Origin: Bacteroides sp.
GTDB taxonomy: Bacteria > Bacteroidota > Bacteroidia > Bacteroidales > Bacteroidaceae
Reading direction: 5' to 3'
DNA: 9,669 bases
Assembly: GCA_019417975.1 (NCBI GenBank)
Contig: DYCT01000054.1
Span: forward strand, 1 to 9,669
Below are positions 1 to 6,068 of the stretch, piece by piece. Every line of letters begins with the position of its first letter. The stretch's first letter is position 1. Position numbers and translations under genes: made by a program. Below the pieces are notes generated by a model. That model was not told the origin of the DNA. It saw only the letters and a list, made by a program, of their open reading frames with translations, and searched no databases.

Positions 1-15
1 ATATACGTTTTTTTG

Positions 16-23
16 TATGTTTG
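16..23 (+). promoter_or_regulatory. Candidate -7 promoter element of the K+ uptake operon
   Basis: TATGTTTG matches the Bacteroides -7 consensus TAnnTTTG exactly. It lies 25 nt before the ATG at 49, which would place transcription start near position 30 and leave a leader of about 20 nt. The matching -33 TTG would fall outside the window, so only half of the promoter can be judged. Confidence 0.4.
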
Positions 24-48
24 TGATATATATCGTACATCAGACGGA

Positions 49-1875
49 ATGAATAGGAATAACTATCGCCAGGCGTTTTTATACAAGAATAAATGGATAC
101 ATCCTTATATTCAGTTTGTGCTGAATATTGTTAATATATGTACCTATCTGGCTGCGTTGGCATTGTTGGGAGCTATGGTTTATGAGCATGGATTTCCGAC
201 AACGGTTTCGCAGGTAGCCGTAATTGAGCGGGTATACCAAGGGGTATGGATTGTTTTTTTAATGAGCATTACATTGCACTTGCTGTTTGAATATAGCGAT
301 GCCAAGAAGAATTTCAAATGGGTGGCTTGGGTGCTTAGCGGATTGCTTTATCTTACCTTGGTACCGATTTTCTTTTTTGAACCGGAAGAAGGATTGGTGC
401 ATCAGGTCTGGTTGTTGTTTCGCAGTCGAACCTATCATCTGATTGTATTGCTGTTGCTCTCGTTGCTGCAAATTTCCAATGGACTTGTGCGGCTGTTGGG
501 AAAACGCACGAATCCTTCGCTCATATTGGCCGGTAGCTTTTTTGTGATTATATTGTTGGGAACAGGATTGCTCTTGTTGCCCAAATGCACGTATGAAGGT
601 ATCAGTTGGATTGACGCTTTCTTTACTGCGACCAGTGCTACCTGTGTGACTGGGCTTACCACAGTGGACTTGACTTCTACGTTTACTTTTCAGGGGCTTG
701 TAGTCATTTTGTTGCTTATTCAGGTTGGAGGATTGGGAGTGATGACATTTACCAGTTTCTTTGCACTTTTCTTTATGGGAAACACTTCGGTCTACAATCA
801 GCTTGCGGTGCGTGATATGGTTAGTTCCGAATCGCTCGATTCTTTATTCTCTACCTTATTATATATATTAGGGTTTACCTTGACTTTGGAAACGGTAGGA
901 ATGTTGGCGATTTTTGTGAGTATTCATGACACCTTGGGGCTTACTTGGCAAGACGAGATTGCTTTTTCTGTTTTCCACTCCGTCTCGGCTTTTTGTAATG
1001 CTGGTCTTTCTACCTGGCCGGGTGGTTTGGGTCATTCCTCTATTTTGGATGGACATAATTTCTTCTTCATCACATTGTCGGTTCTCATTGTGTTGGGTGG
1101 TATCGGCTTTCCGATATTGGTTAACTTCAAGTCGATGGCAGTATATCATTTGCGACGTTTGTTTAAACTGTTGTTTCGGAAGAAAGAGCGTAGACAGCTG
1201 CATCTGCTCAATCTGAATACAAAAATCGTGTTGTCGGTTACCGGACTGCTGTTGGTAGTGGGTACGATTGGGTTTGCTGTGCTTGAGTGGAATGGAGCTT
1301 ATGCCGGAATGTCTGTGGCAGACAAGCTGACGCATGCTTTCTTTCATGCTGTGTGTCCGCGTACCGCTGGGTTTGTCAGTGTTGATTTGATGACTTTCAG
1401 TATGCAGAGCCTCCTTCTGATGATGGTGCTGATGATAATCGGAGGAGGTTCACAGTCGACAGCAGGAGGTATCAAAGTCAATGCTTTTGCGGTAGTCGTA
1501 TTAAACCTTTGGGCAGTGTTGCGCGGAAGTGAGCGCGTGGAGGTTTTTGGGCGAGAGTTGCCTGCCGACTCTATCCGCCGGTCGGATGCTACGATTCTGA
1601 TGTTTCTGTTTGCATTGGTCGGGGGTGTATTTCTATTGAGTCTTTTAGAACCTCGACAGTCTTTGTTGACGCTGACCTTTGAGTGTTGCTCCGCTTTAGG
1701 TACCGTTGGACTTTCCTTGGGGGTAACTCCCGCGCTTGGTATTCCCGGTAAGTTGCTGGTTGCGTTCATGATGTTTTTGGGGCGTGTGGGTATGATAACC
1801 TGTATGCTTGGGTTTATCCGTCAGAAACGAGTGACAAAATATAGGTATCCGACAGACAATATAATTATCAACTAA
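49..1875 (+). CDS. ktrB: TrkH/KtrB-family potassium uptake membrane subunit
   Basis: This is the ion-conducting inner-membrane subunit of a Ktr/Trk-type K+ uptake system. Residue numbers here count from an in-frame TTG at 13. The four pore-loop filter glycines are visible: G214 (CVTGLT), G331 (FCNAGLST), G453 (PRTAGF) and G566 (GTVGLS). The gating loop after the third repeat reads GGGSQSTAGGIK (477-488), closer to KtrB than to TrkH. A conserved Arg sits at 591 (LGRVGM). About four extra hydrophobic helices (roughly 34-160) precede the canonical fold, making the protein about 608 aa against about 450 for a typical KtrB. I prefer the ATG at 49 because a -7 motif at 16-23 would put the TTG at 13 upstream of the transcript. 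The frame is open to the left edge, so an earlier start cannot be excluded. The regulatory subunit follows 5 nt downstream. The family is certain. The KtrB-versus-TrkH label and any Na+ coupling are inference. Confidence 0.93.
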   Translation: MNRNNYRQAFLYKNKWIHPYIQFVLNIVNICTYLAALALLGAMVYEHGFPTTVSQVAVIERVYQGVWIVFLMSITLHLLFEYSDAKKNFKWVAWVLSGLLYLTLVPIFFFEPEEGLVHQVWLLFRSRTYHLIVLLLLSLLQISNGLVRLLGKRTNPSLILAGSFFVIILLGTGLLLLPKCTYEGISWIDAFFTATSATCVTGLTTVDLTSTFTFQGLVVILLLIQVGGLGVMTFTSFFALFFMGNTSVYNQLAVRDMVSSESLDSLFSTLLYILGFTLTLETVGMLAIFVSIHDTLGLTWQDEIAFSVFHSVSAFCNAGLSTWPGGLGHSSILDGHNFFFITLSVLIVLGGIGFPILVNFKSMAVYHLRRLFKLLFRKKERRQLHLLNLNTKIVLSVTGLLLVVGTIGFAVLEWNGAYAGMSVADKLTHAFFHAVCPRTAGFVSVDLMTFSMQSLLLMMVLMIIGGGSQSTAGGIKVNAFAVVVLNLWAVLRGSERVEVFGRELPADSIRRSDATILMFLFALVGGVFLLSLLEPRQSLLTLTFECCSALGTVGLSLGVTPALGIPGKLLVAFMMFLGRVGMITCMLGFIRQKRVTKYRYPTDNIIIN

Positions 1876-1880
1876 GTATT

Positions 1881-2567
1881 ATGAGATATATTATTATAGG
1901 CTTGGGCAATTATGGTAGCGTGTTGGCAAAAGAGCTGACGCAGCTTGGTAATGAAGTGATAGGAGCGGACAATAATCCGCATCGTGTAGATGCTTTGAAA
2001 GATAAGTTGTCTACGGCTTTTATTATTGATGCAACAGATGAGGTGTCGCTCTCTGTGCTTCCGTTTAGTGATGTGGATGTGGTTATTGTGACGATTGGTG
2101 AAGATATCGGTGCATCCATTCGGACCATTGCCTTGTTGAAGCAGCGGAAAGTGAAGCATATTTACGCTCGGGCTATCGATTCCGTGCATAAGGCTGTGCT
2201 GGAGGCATTCAATCTGGACCGGATTTTACGTCCGGAGCAAGATGCTGCTCGCCAGTTGGTGTGGCTTCTGGAGTTGGGGATAAATGTGGAGACTTTTCAG
2301 GTGGATGAAGAGTATTATGTCTTTAAATTCCCGATACCGGCTTCGCTTGTCGGATTTCATGTGAACGACTTTAAGCTTGAACAGGAGTTTGGCATGAAGA
2401 TATTGGCGTTGAAGCGTGTTTCGACTGTACAAAACTTTTTGGGAGTGTCGTTGTTGGAGAAATCGGTTGCTAATGAGTTGCCGGACGATGCTACACTTCA
2501 AGAAAATGATGAGTTGGTATGCTACGGACGTTATAAAGATTTTCAGGCTTTCTGGAAGGCTATTTGA
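1881..2567 (+). CDS. ktrA: TrkA/KtrA-family K+ uptake regulatory subunit (RCK protein)
   Basis: This is a cytosolic nucleotide-sensing subunit that forms a ring under the membrane pore and gates K+ uptake. An N-terminal RCK_N Rossmann domain (about 1-125) carries the GLGNYG motif (G7, G9, G12), an acidic residue ending the second strand (D30), the IIDATD turn near 48-53 and IGED (72-75). A C-terminal RCK_C domain (about 137-225) contains the PIPASLVG and MKILALKR segments. At 228 aa it has one RCK_N/RCK_C pair, like KtrA. Enterobacterial TrkA has two pairs and about 458 aa. The ATG is 5 nt after the ktrB stop, so the two genes are almost certainly cotranscribed and translated together. The next gene is convergent, so the operon ends here. 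Which nucleotide it binds (ATP/ADP or NADH) cannot be read from the sequence. Confidence 0.93.
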   Translation: MRYIIIGLGNYGSVLAKELTQLGNEVIGADNNPHRVDALKDKLSTAFIIDATDEVSLSVLPFSDVDVVIVTIGEDIGASIRTIALLKQRKVKHIYARAIDSVHKAVLEAFNLDRILRPEQDAARQLVWLLELGINVETFQVDEEYYVFKFPIPASLVGFHVNDFKLEQEFGMKILALKRVSTVQNFLGVSLLEKSVANELPDDATLQENDELVCYGRYKDFQAFWKAI

Positions 2568-2672
2568 GTGGGTAATCGAGGTCTTGAGAGGCTCTTTTTT
2601 GCACTGTTTTTGACCTTTAAAATACTCCATATAATCAAGGTGTTAGGTTCGCCTCAAAAGTATCTTAAGATA

Positions 2673-2726
2673 AACCGCAAAGTATCTTAGGATACTTGGG
2701 CATTTATCTTAAGATACTTTGCGGTT
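2673..2726. repeat. Long inverted repeat (22-nt arms, 10-nt spacer)
   Basis: The arm at 2673-2694 begins AACCGCAAAGTATC. It is the reverse complement of 2705-2726 except for one base (G/A at 2690). The 10-nt spacer is CTTGGGCATT. The GC-rich outer part (AACCGC/GCGGTT) anchors an AU-rich inner stem. No T tract follows on either strand, so it is not a standard intrinsic terminator. Confidence 0.75.
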
Positions 2727-2729
2727 GAA

Positions 2730-2757
2730 CCTAAGATACTTTTTGAAGTATCTTAGG
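2730..2757. repeat. Perfect 12-bp inverted repeat with 4-nt loop
   Basis: CCTAAGATACTT (2730-2741) and AAGTATCTTAGG (2746-2757) are exact reverse complements around TTTG. It is built from the same unit as the neighbouring hairpin. The right arm continues into GATACT, so it can also pair with other copies. It lies about 85 nt past the nadE stop on the minus strand, where it could slow or process the transcript, but no T run supports intrinsic termination. Confidence 0.7.
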
Positions 2758-2841
2758 ATACTATTGTTTCTTGCCTTTTATTGCCTTGTGGGGAAGTCAC
2801 CTTTTTTTGCTCGGTGGTTGATGTTTTTTCCGGCTTCGGTT

Positions 2842-4773
2842 TTATTCCGGAAGTCGTTCACATTCTTCCAGCCACAGTGCTGATGAAACATCGCTTGGTA
2901 TGCGCAAATCACCACGCGGACTTAGGCTGATGATGCCAACCTTAGGACCATCGGGCATGCATGAACGCTTGAATTGTTGGGCAAAGAAGCGTCGGAAGAA
3001 GGTGGTTAGCCATTTTTTGATTACAGCATCCGAATATTTTTCACCGAAAGCCTTGCGGGCTAAGTAATGTATTTTAGTTGGGCGACATCCGAAACGAAGG
3101 AAATGGTAGATAAAGAAATCGTGCAGTTCGTATGGACCTACTAAATCTTCTGTCTTCTGTTTGATGTTGCCTTGTTCGTCGGCCGGTATCAGTTCTGGGC
3201 TGATAGGAGTGGCTACAATGTCGAGTAGTGTCAGGCGCGAAGCTTCGTCCATTGCGTTATGGGCAGCCCATTCCACCAAGTAGCGGACCAATGTTTTGGG
3301 GATGCCGGCATTGACACCATAGTTTGACATTTGGTCTCCATTGTAAGTGGCCCATCCCAATACTAACTCTGATAAATCGCCTGTTCCTACCACTAATCCA
3401 TTGACTTGGTTGGCTACATCCATCAAAATCTGTGTACGTTCGCGTGCTTGTGAATTTTCGTAAGTCACGTTATGCACATTGATGTCGTGCGCTATATCTT
3501 TAAAATGTTGGATACAGGCATCTTTGATGCTGATTTCGCGGATAGTGATGCCTAATGATTTCATCAGAGAGAGCGCATTTTGATATGTGCGGTCGGTGGT
3601 GCCAAAGCCCGGCATGGTGATACCGATGATGCCTTCGCGCGGTAAGTCCAGCTTGTCGAATGTCTTTGCACAGACCAATAGAGCTAAGGTAGAATCCAAA
3701 CCACCGGAAATGCCAATCACGGCGTGTGAACAATGGGTGTGTACCAATCGCTTGGCTAATCCTTCTATTTGTATGGAGAAGGCTTCGCGACAGCATTTAT
3801 CCAAGTGCTCGCCTGTAGGTACAAACGGATGGGGGTCTATCGGTCGGGTAAGGGGCAGCTCGCGCATGTCAATCAGTTCGGTACTGATGTGTTGAGCCGG
3901 TTCGTTTATCCAATATCCCCGACTGGCTGCAAAAGTGGTATTGATACGGCGTTCGTTGCGGATGCGATTTACGTCGATTTCGCTGATCACCAATTGCGCC
4001 TCGTGTTTGAAGCGTTCTGATTCGGCCAAAATCGTACCGTTTTCGTAGATTAATCCATTGCCGGCAAGCACAATATCGGTCGTTGATTCGCCAAAACCAC
4101 TGGAAGCAAAGATATATCCGGAAAGAGTGCGGGCCGATTGCTGGCTAATGAGTGTGTGGAGATATTCGTTTTTACCAATTGCTTCGTCATCGGCGGAAAG
4201 GTTGAATATCAGTTCGGCTCCTTTCAAGGAAAGCAACGTGCTGGGTGGGATAGGCGCCCATACGTCTTCACACAACTCAATACCGAAACAAGTGTTGGGT
4301 GTGTCGAAGAGTAGGTTGGTGCCGAAAGGCACTTGTTCGCCACACAGCAATACAGTGTGTTCACACAACTGTTTAGCCGATGTAAACCAGCGCATCTCGT
4401 TGAATTCTTTATAGTTGGGCAAGTAAGTTTTGGGTACAACGCCCAATACTTTGCCATGTTGGAACACTACGGCTGCATTTATCAATGAACTGTTGACTGC
4501 GATGGGCATGCCCACTATGCTGATAATATCTAAATGGCGAGTGTCGTTAACCAATTGCAGTAAAGCCATTTCAGCTTCTTCCAATAGAATCTGTTGGGCA
4601 AAAAGATCACCACAGCTATAAGATGTGATGCTCATTTCCGGAAAAGAAATGATGCTTACTCCTTGTTCGTCGGCCTTTGTTATCAAGTCTTTTATTTGAG
4701 CGGCATTGTATTTACAATCGGCCACTTTTACGGAGGGAACAGCAGCTGCCACCTTTACAAAACCATAATTCAT
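2842..4773 (-). CDS. nadE: Glutamine-dependent NAD+ synthetase
   Basis: This enzyme carries out the last step of NAD+ synthesis: ATP-dependent amidation of nicotinic acid adenine dinucleotide (NaAD) using ammonia from glutamine. An N-terminal nitrilase-type glutaminase domain (about 1-270) shows the Glu-Lys-Cys triad, here E46 (FPEMS), K115 (PKTYLPNYKEF) and C168 (ELCEDVWAP). The C-terminal synthase domain (about 325-643) has the PP-loop SGGLDS at 356-361, then VGTGDLSELVLGW and the PYELHDFFIYHFLR segment. The ATG at 4773 gives 643 aa, normal for the two-domain enzyme. An in-frame GTG at 4800 would add nine residues, but it forms the end of a likely -7 element and so is probably not transcribed. 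The gene is alone: convergent with the K+ operon and divergent from perR. It encodes its own glutaminase and so does not depend on free ammonia. Confidence 0.96.
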   Translation of the reverse strand: MNYGFVKVAAAVPSVKVADCKYNAAQIKDLITKADEQGVSIISFPEMSITSYSCGDLFAQQILLEEAEMALLQLVNDTRHLDIISIVGMPIAVNSSLINAAVVFQHGKVLGVVPKTYLPNYKEFNEMRWFTSAKQLCEHTVLLCGEQVPFGTNLLFDTPNTCFGIELCEDVWAPIPPSTLLSLKGAELIFNLSADDEAIGKNEYLHTLISQQSARTLSGYIFASSGFGESTTDIVLAGNGLIYENGTILAESERFKHEAQLVISEIDVNRIRNERRINTTFAASRGYWINEPAQHISTELIDMRELPLTRPIDPHPFVPTGEHLDKCCREAFSIQIEGLAKRLVHTHCSHAVIGISGGLDSTLALLVCAKTFDKLDLPREGIIGITMPGFGTTDRTYQNALSLMKSLGITIREISIKDACIQHFKDIAHDINVHNVTYENSQARERTQILMDVANQVNGLVVGTGDLSELVLGWATYNGDQMSNYGVNAGIPKTLVRYLVEWAAHNAMDEASRLTLLDIVATPISPELIPADEQGNIKQKTEDLVGPYELHDFFIYHFLRFGCRPTKIHYLARKAFGEKYSDAVIKKWLTTFFRRFFAQQFKRSCMPDGPKVGIISLSPRGDLRIPSDVSSALWLEECERLPE

Positions 4774-4799
4774 ATATCTATATACTTTTGATACATTCA

Positions 4800-4807
4800 C
4801 AAATGTA
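4800..4807 (-). promoter_or_regulatory. Candidate -7 element of nadE
   Basis: Read on the minus strand this is TACATTTG, an exact match to TAnnTTTG. It ends 26 nt before the nadE ATG, so transcription would begin near 4792-4794 with a leader of about 20 nt. No clear TTG is seen at the -33 spacing (only a TTTC in a T-rich stretch), which lowers confidence. Confidence 0.45.
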
Positions 4808-4871
4808 GATAGATATTCCTAATAAGAAAGGGATAATTCCTTTAAAAGATGTCAAAAAGGATAGCGGACTA

Positions 4872-4902
4872 TTGCAGGATAAAAATAATCTTTATATATT
4901 CG
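4872..4902 (+). promoter_or_regulatory. Candidate promoter of perR-rbr
   Basis: TTG at 4872-4874 and TATATTCG at 4895-4902 (one mismatch to TAnnTTTG) are separated by 20 nt, the spacing expected for Bacteroides sigma-ABfr promoters. Transcription would begin near 4909, leaving a leader of about 65 nt that contains the palindrome at 4917-4931. Confidence 0.4.
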
Positions 4903-4916
4903 CACTTGTTATCAGA

Positions 4917-4931
4917 TTGTAATAATTACAA
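4917..4931. promoter_or_regulatory. PerR/Fur-box-like operator (perfect 7-1-7 palindrome)
   Basis: TTGTAAT-A-ATTACAA is a perfect inverted repeat with a one-base centre. It differs from the Bacillus PerR box TTATAATNATTATAA at two symmetrical positions only. It lies 43 nt upstream of the perR ATG and just downstream of the candidate transcription start, where bound repressor would block transcription. The most direct reading is autoregulation of the perR-rbr operon by its first gene product. Binding itself is inference. Confidence 0.72.
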
Positions 4932-4974
4932 ATTTAAAAACATAAACAAGTTGAAAAGTAAATAAGAAAAAAGT

Positions 4975-5409
4975 ATGATGAACGCTTACAATCATTTGTT
5001 GTCATGTCAGATAAAACCATCACAGCAGCGTATTGCTATTATGGAGTATCTGCTGATTCATCGTACACATCCTTCGGTTGAAGAAATATACAAAGAGTTG
5101 AGCGCAGCGATGCCCACTTTATCAAAAACAACAATTTATAATACACTGAAGTTGTTTTATGAACAAGGGGCGGTACAGATGCTTACCATTGCAGAGCGAA
5201 ATGTTTGTTTCGACGGCGATACAACAGACCATGCTCATTTTTTGTGTACTCATTGTGGTCGTATCTATGATGTACCGATGGTAAGTCGAGTAGAAGATTT
5301 GGCTCAAATAGAGGCTACCGGATATACGGTGACAGAAGTTCACCAGTATTATAAAGGAATTTGTAAAGAATGTCAGTGTAAAGAAACAAAAGAAGAAATA
5401 AATTATTAA
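4975..5409 (+). CDS. perR: PerR-type peroxide-responsive Fur-family repressor
   Basis: This is a dimeric metal-dependent DNA-binding repressor. In PerR, Fe-catalysed oxidation of the regulatory-site histidines by H2O2 releases DNA. An N-terminal winged helix (about 5-75) includes the recognition segment LSKTTIYNTLKLF. The regulatory metal ligands align with those of Bacillus PerR at a constant offset of five: H32, D80, H86, H88 and D99 (equivalent to H37, D85, H91, H93 and D104). D99 is Asp, as in peroxide sensors, where Fur has Glu. The structural Zn site is C91/C94 and C130/C133, with one extra Cys at 135. At 144 aa it is family-sized. A second ATG directly follows the first. The leader is A-rich without a Shine-Dalgarno sequence, usual in this phylum. 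The rubrerythrin gene follows after 23 nt. The symbol rests on these residues and the context. Confidence 0.88.
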   Translation: MMNAYNHLLSCQIKPSQQRIAIMEYLLIHRTHPSVEEIYKELSAAMPTLSKTTIYNTLKLFYEQGAVQMLTIAERNVCFDGDTTDHAHFLCTHCGRIYDVPMVSRVEDLAQIEATGYTVTEVHQYYKGICKECQCKETKEEINY

Positions 5410-5432
5410 CTAACTTATAAAATTAGAGACGT

Positions 5433-5993
5433 ATGAAAAAGTTTAGATGTACAGTTTGTGGTTATATTCATGAAGGTGATGCAGCTCCAGAGAAGTGTCC
5501 GTTGTGTAAAGCTCCGGCAAGCAAGTTTGTAGAAGTAGTAGAAGAAGCTGAAGGCGGTGCTATGGTATTCGCTGATGAGCACGTGATTGGTGTTGCAAAA
5601 GGTTGTGACGAAGAAATGATTAAAGACCTGAATAATCACTTCATGGGTGAATGTACAGAAGTTGGTATGTATTTGGCAATGAGCCGTCAGGCTGATCGTG
5701 AAGGCTATCCTGAAGTAGCAGAAGCTTTCAAGAGATATGCTTGGGAAGAAGCTGAACATGCTGCTAAATTTGCAGAATTGTTGGGCGACGTTGTATGGGA
5801 TACAAAAACCAACTTGCAGAAACGTAAAGATGCAGAGCAGGGTGCTTGCGCAGACAAGAAGCGTATCGCTACTCGTGCAAAAGCGTTGAACTTGGATGCA
5901 ATTCATGACACTGTTCATGAAATGTGTAAAGACGAAGCTCGTCATGGTAAAGGCTTCGAAGGCTTGTACAACCGTTACTTTGGTGACAAGTAA
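5433..5993 (+). CDS. rbr: Reverse rubrerythrin (N-terminal rubredoxin, C-terminal di-iron domain)
   Basis: This is a cytosolic non-haem di-iron peroxidase that reduces H2O2 to water with electrons passed through a rubredoxin centre. The order is reversed relative to classical rubrerythrin: a rubredoxin-like FeCys4 site comes first (C6xxC9 and C22xxC25), then a short linker (about 31-50), then the ferritin-like four-helix domain. Candidate di-iron ligands are E73 (GECTEVGMY), E106xxH109, E163 and E168xxH171. At 186 aa it matches the reverse type described in clostridia. Seven of nine Arg codons are CGT and none is CGG or AGG, a bias consistent with high expression. No separate promoter is evident in the 23-nt gap after perR, so cotranscription and PerR control are likely. 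A strong terminator follows 30 nt after the stop. No electron-donor reductase is encoded nearby. Confidence 0.93.
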   Translation: MKKFRCTVCGYIHEGDAAPEKCPLCKAPASKFVEVVEEAEGGAMVFADEHVIGVAKGCDEEMIKDLNNHFMGECTEVGMYLAMSRQADREGYPEVAEAFKRYAWEEAEHAAKFAELLGDVVWDTKTNLQKRKDAEQGACADKKRIATRAKALNLDAIHDTVHEMCKDEARHGKGFEGLYNRYFGDK

Positions 5994-6022
5994 TATATAG
6001 TATAAATACTTTCTGAAAAAAT

Positions 6023-6056
6023 GAGGGGATGTCGCAATGTGAAGTGACATCCCCTC
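6023..6056. terminator. Bidirectional intrinsic terminator between rbr and the TPR gene
   Basis: GAGGGGATGTC (6023-6033) and GACATCCCCTC (6046-6056) form a perfect 11-bp stem, extendable by a G-T and a C-G pair to an 8-nt loop. On the plus strand TATTTGTTTTTATC follows. On the minus strand ATTTTTTCAG follows. It therefore fits as terminator for both perR-rbr and the convergent trx-TPR operon, whose stop lies 12 nt away. Confidence 0.9.
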
Positions 6057-6068
6057 TATTTGTTTTTA

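Larger units (their letters stand above)
2656..2762. repeat. Cluster of five AAGTATCTTA-type palindromic units between convergent genes
   Basis: The octamer GTATCTTA or its complement TAAGATAC occurs five times: forward at 2660, 2682 and 2748, reverse at 2710 and 2732. Most copies extend to a near-palindrome AAGTATCTTA(A/G)GATACTT. The copies can pair with each other in several ways, and the two best pairings are listed separately. An outer 8-bp pair, TTAGGTTC (2643-2650) with GAACCTAA (2727-2734), could enclose the first hairpin. The 274-nt gap 2568-2841 holds no gene. The cluster could be a REP-like extragenic element, a convergent-transcript stop or protein-binding DNA. The function is unknown, and only the structure is seen. 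Confidence 0.75.

Noticed and set aside
868..1347. Antisense open frame of 159 codons inside the K+ channel gene
   Set aside because: The plus strand encodes clear pore-loop motifs here. The antisense product has no recognisable domain or leader.
2579..2600. Intrinsic terminator directly after ktrA
   Set aside because: There is a T run (TTTTTT) after AGAGGCTCT, but the stem has only three base pairs around a three-base loop, too weak to call.
2643..2762. CRISPR-like array
   Set aside because: The units are short palindromes in both orientations with irregular spacing and no unique spacers, and no cas gene is present.
2830..2850. CCGG...CCGG hairpin at the nadE stop as its terminator
   Set aside because: Only four base pairs, and on the minus strand it is followed by an A run, not a T run.
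5410..5432. Second PerR box before rubrerythrin
   Set aside because: CTTATAAAATTAG shows only a loose resemblance and lacks the 7-1-7 symmetry.
5415..6050. Antisense open frame of 211 codons opposite rubrerythrin
   Set aside because: It is a shadow of the rbr coding frame, low in complexity with Phe/Thr/Ser/Cys-rich sequence, running through the terminator hairpin, with no family resemblance.
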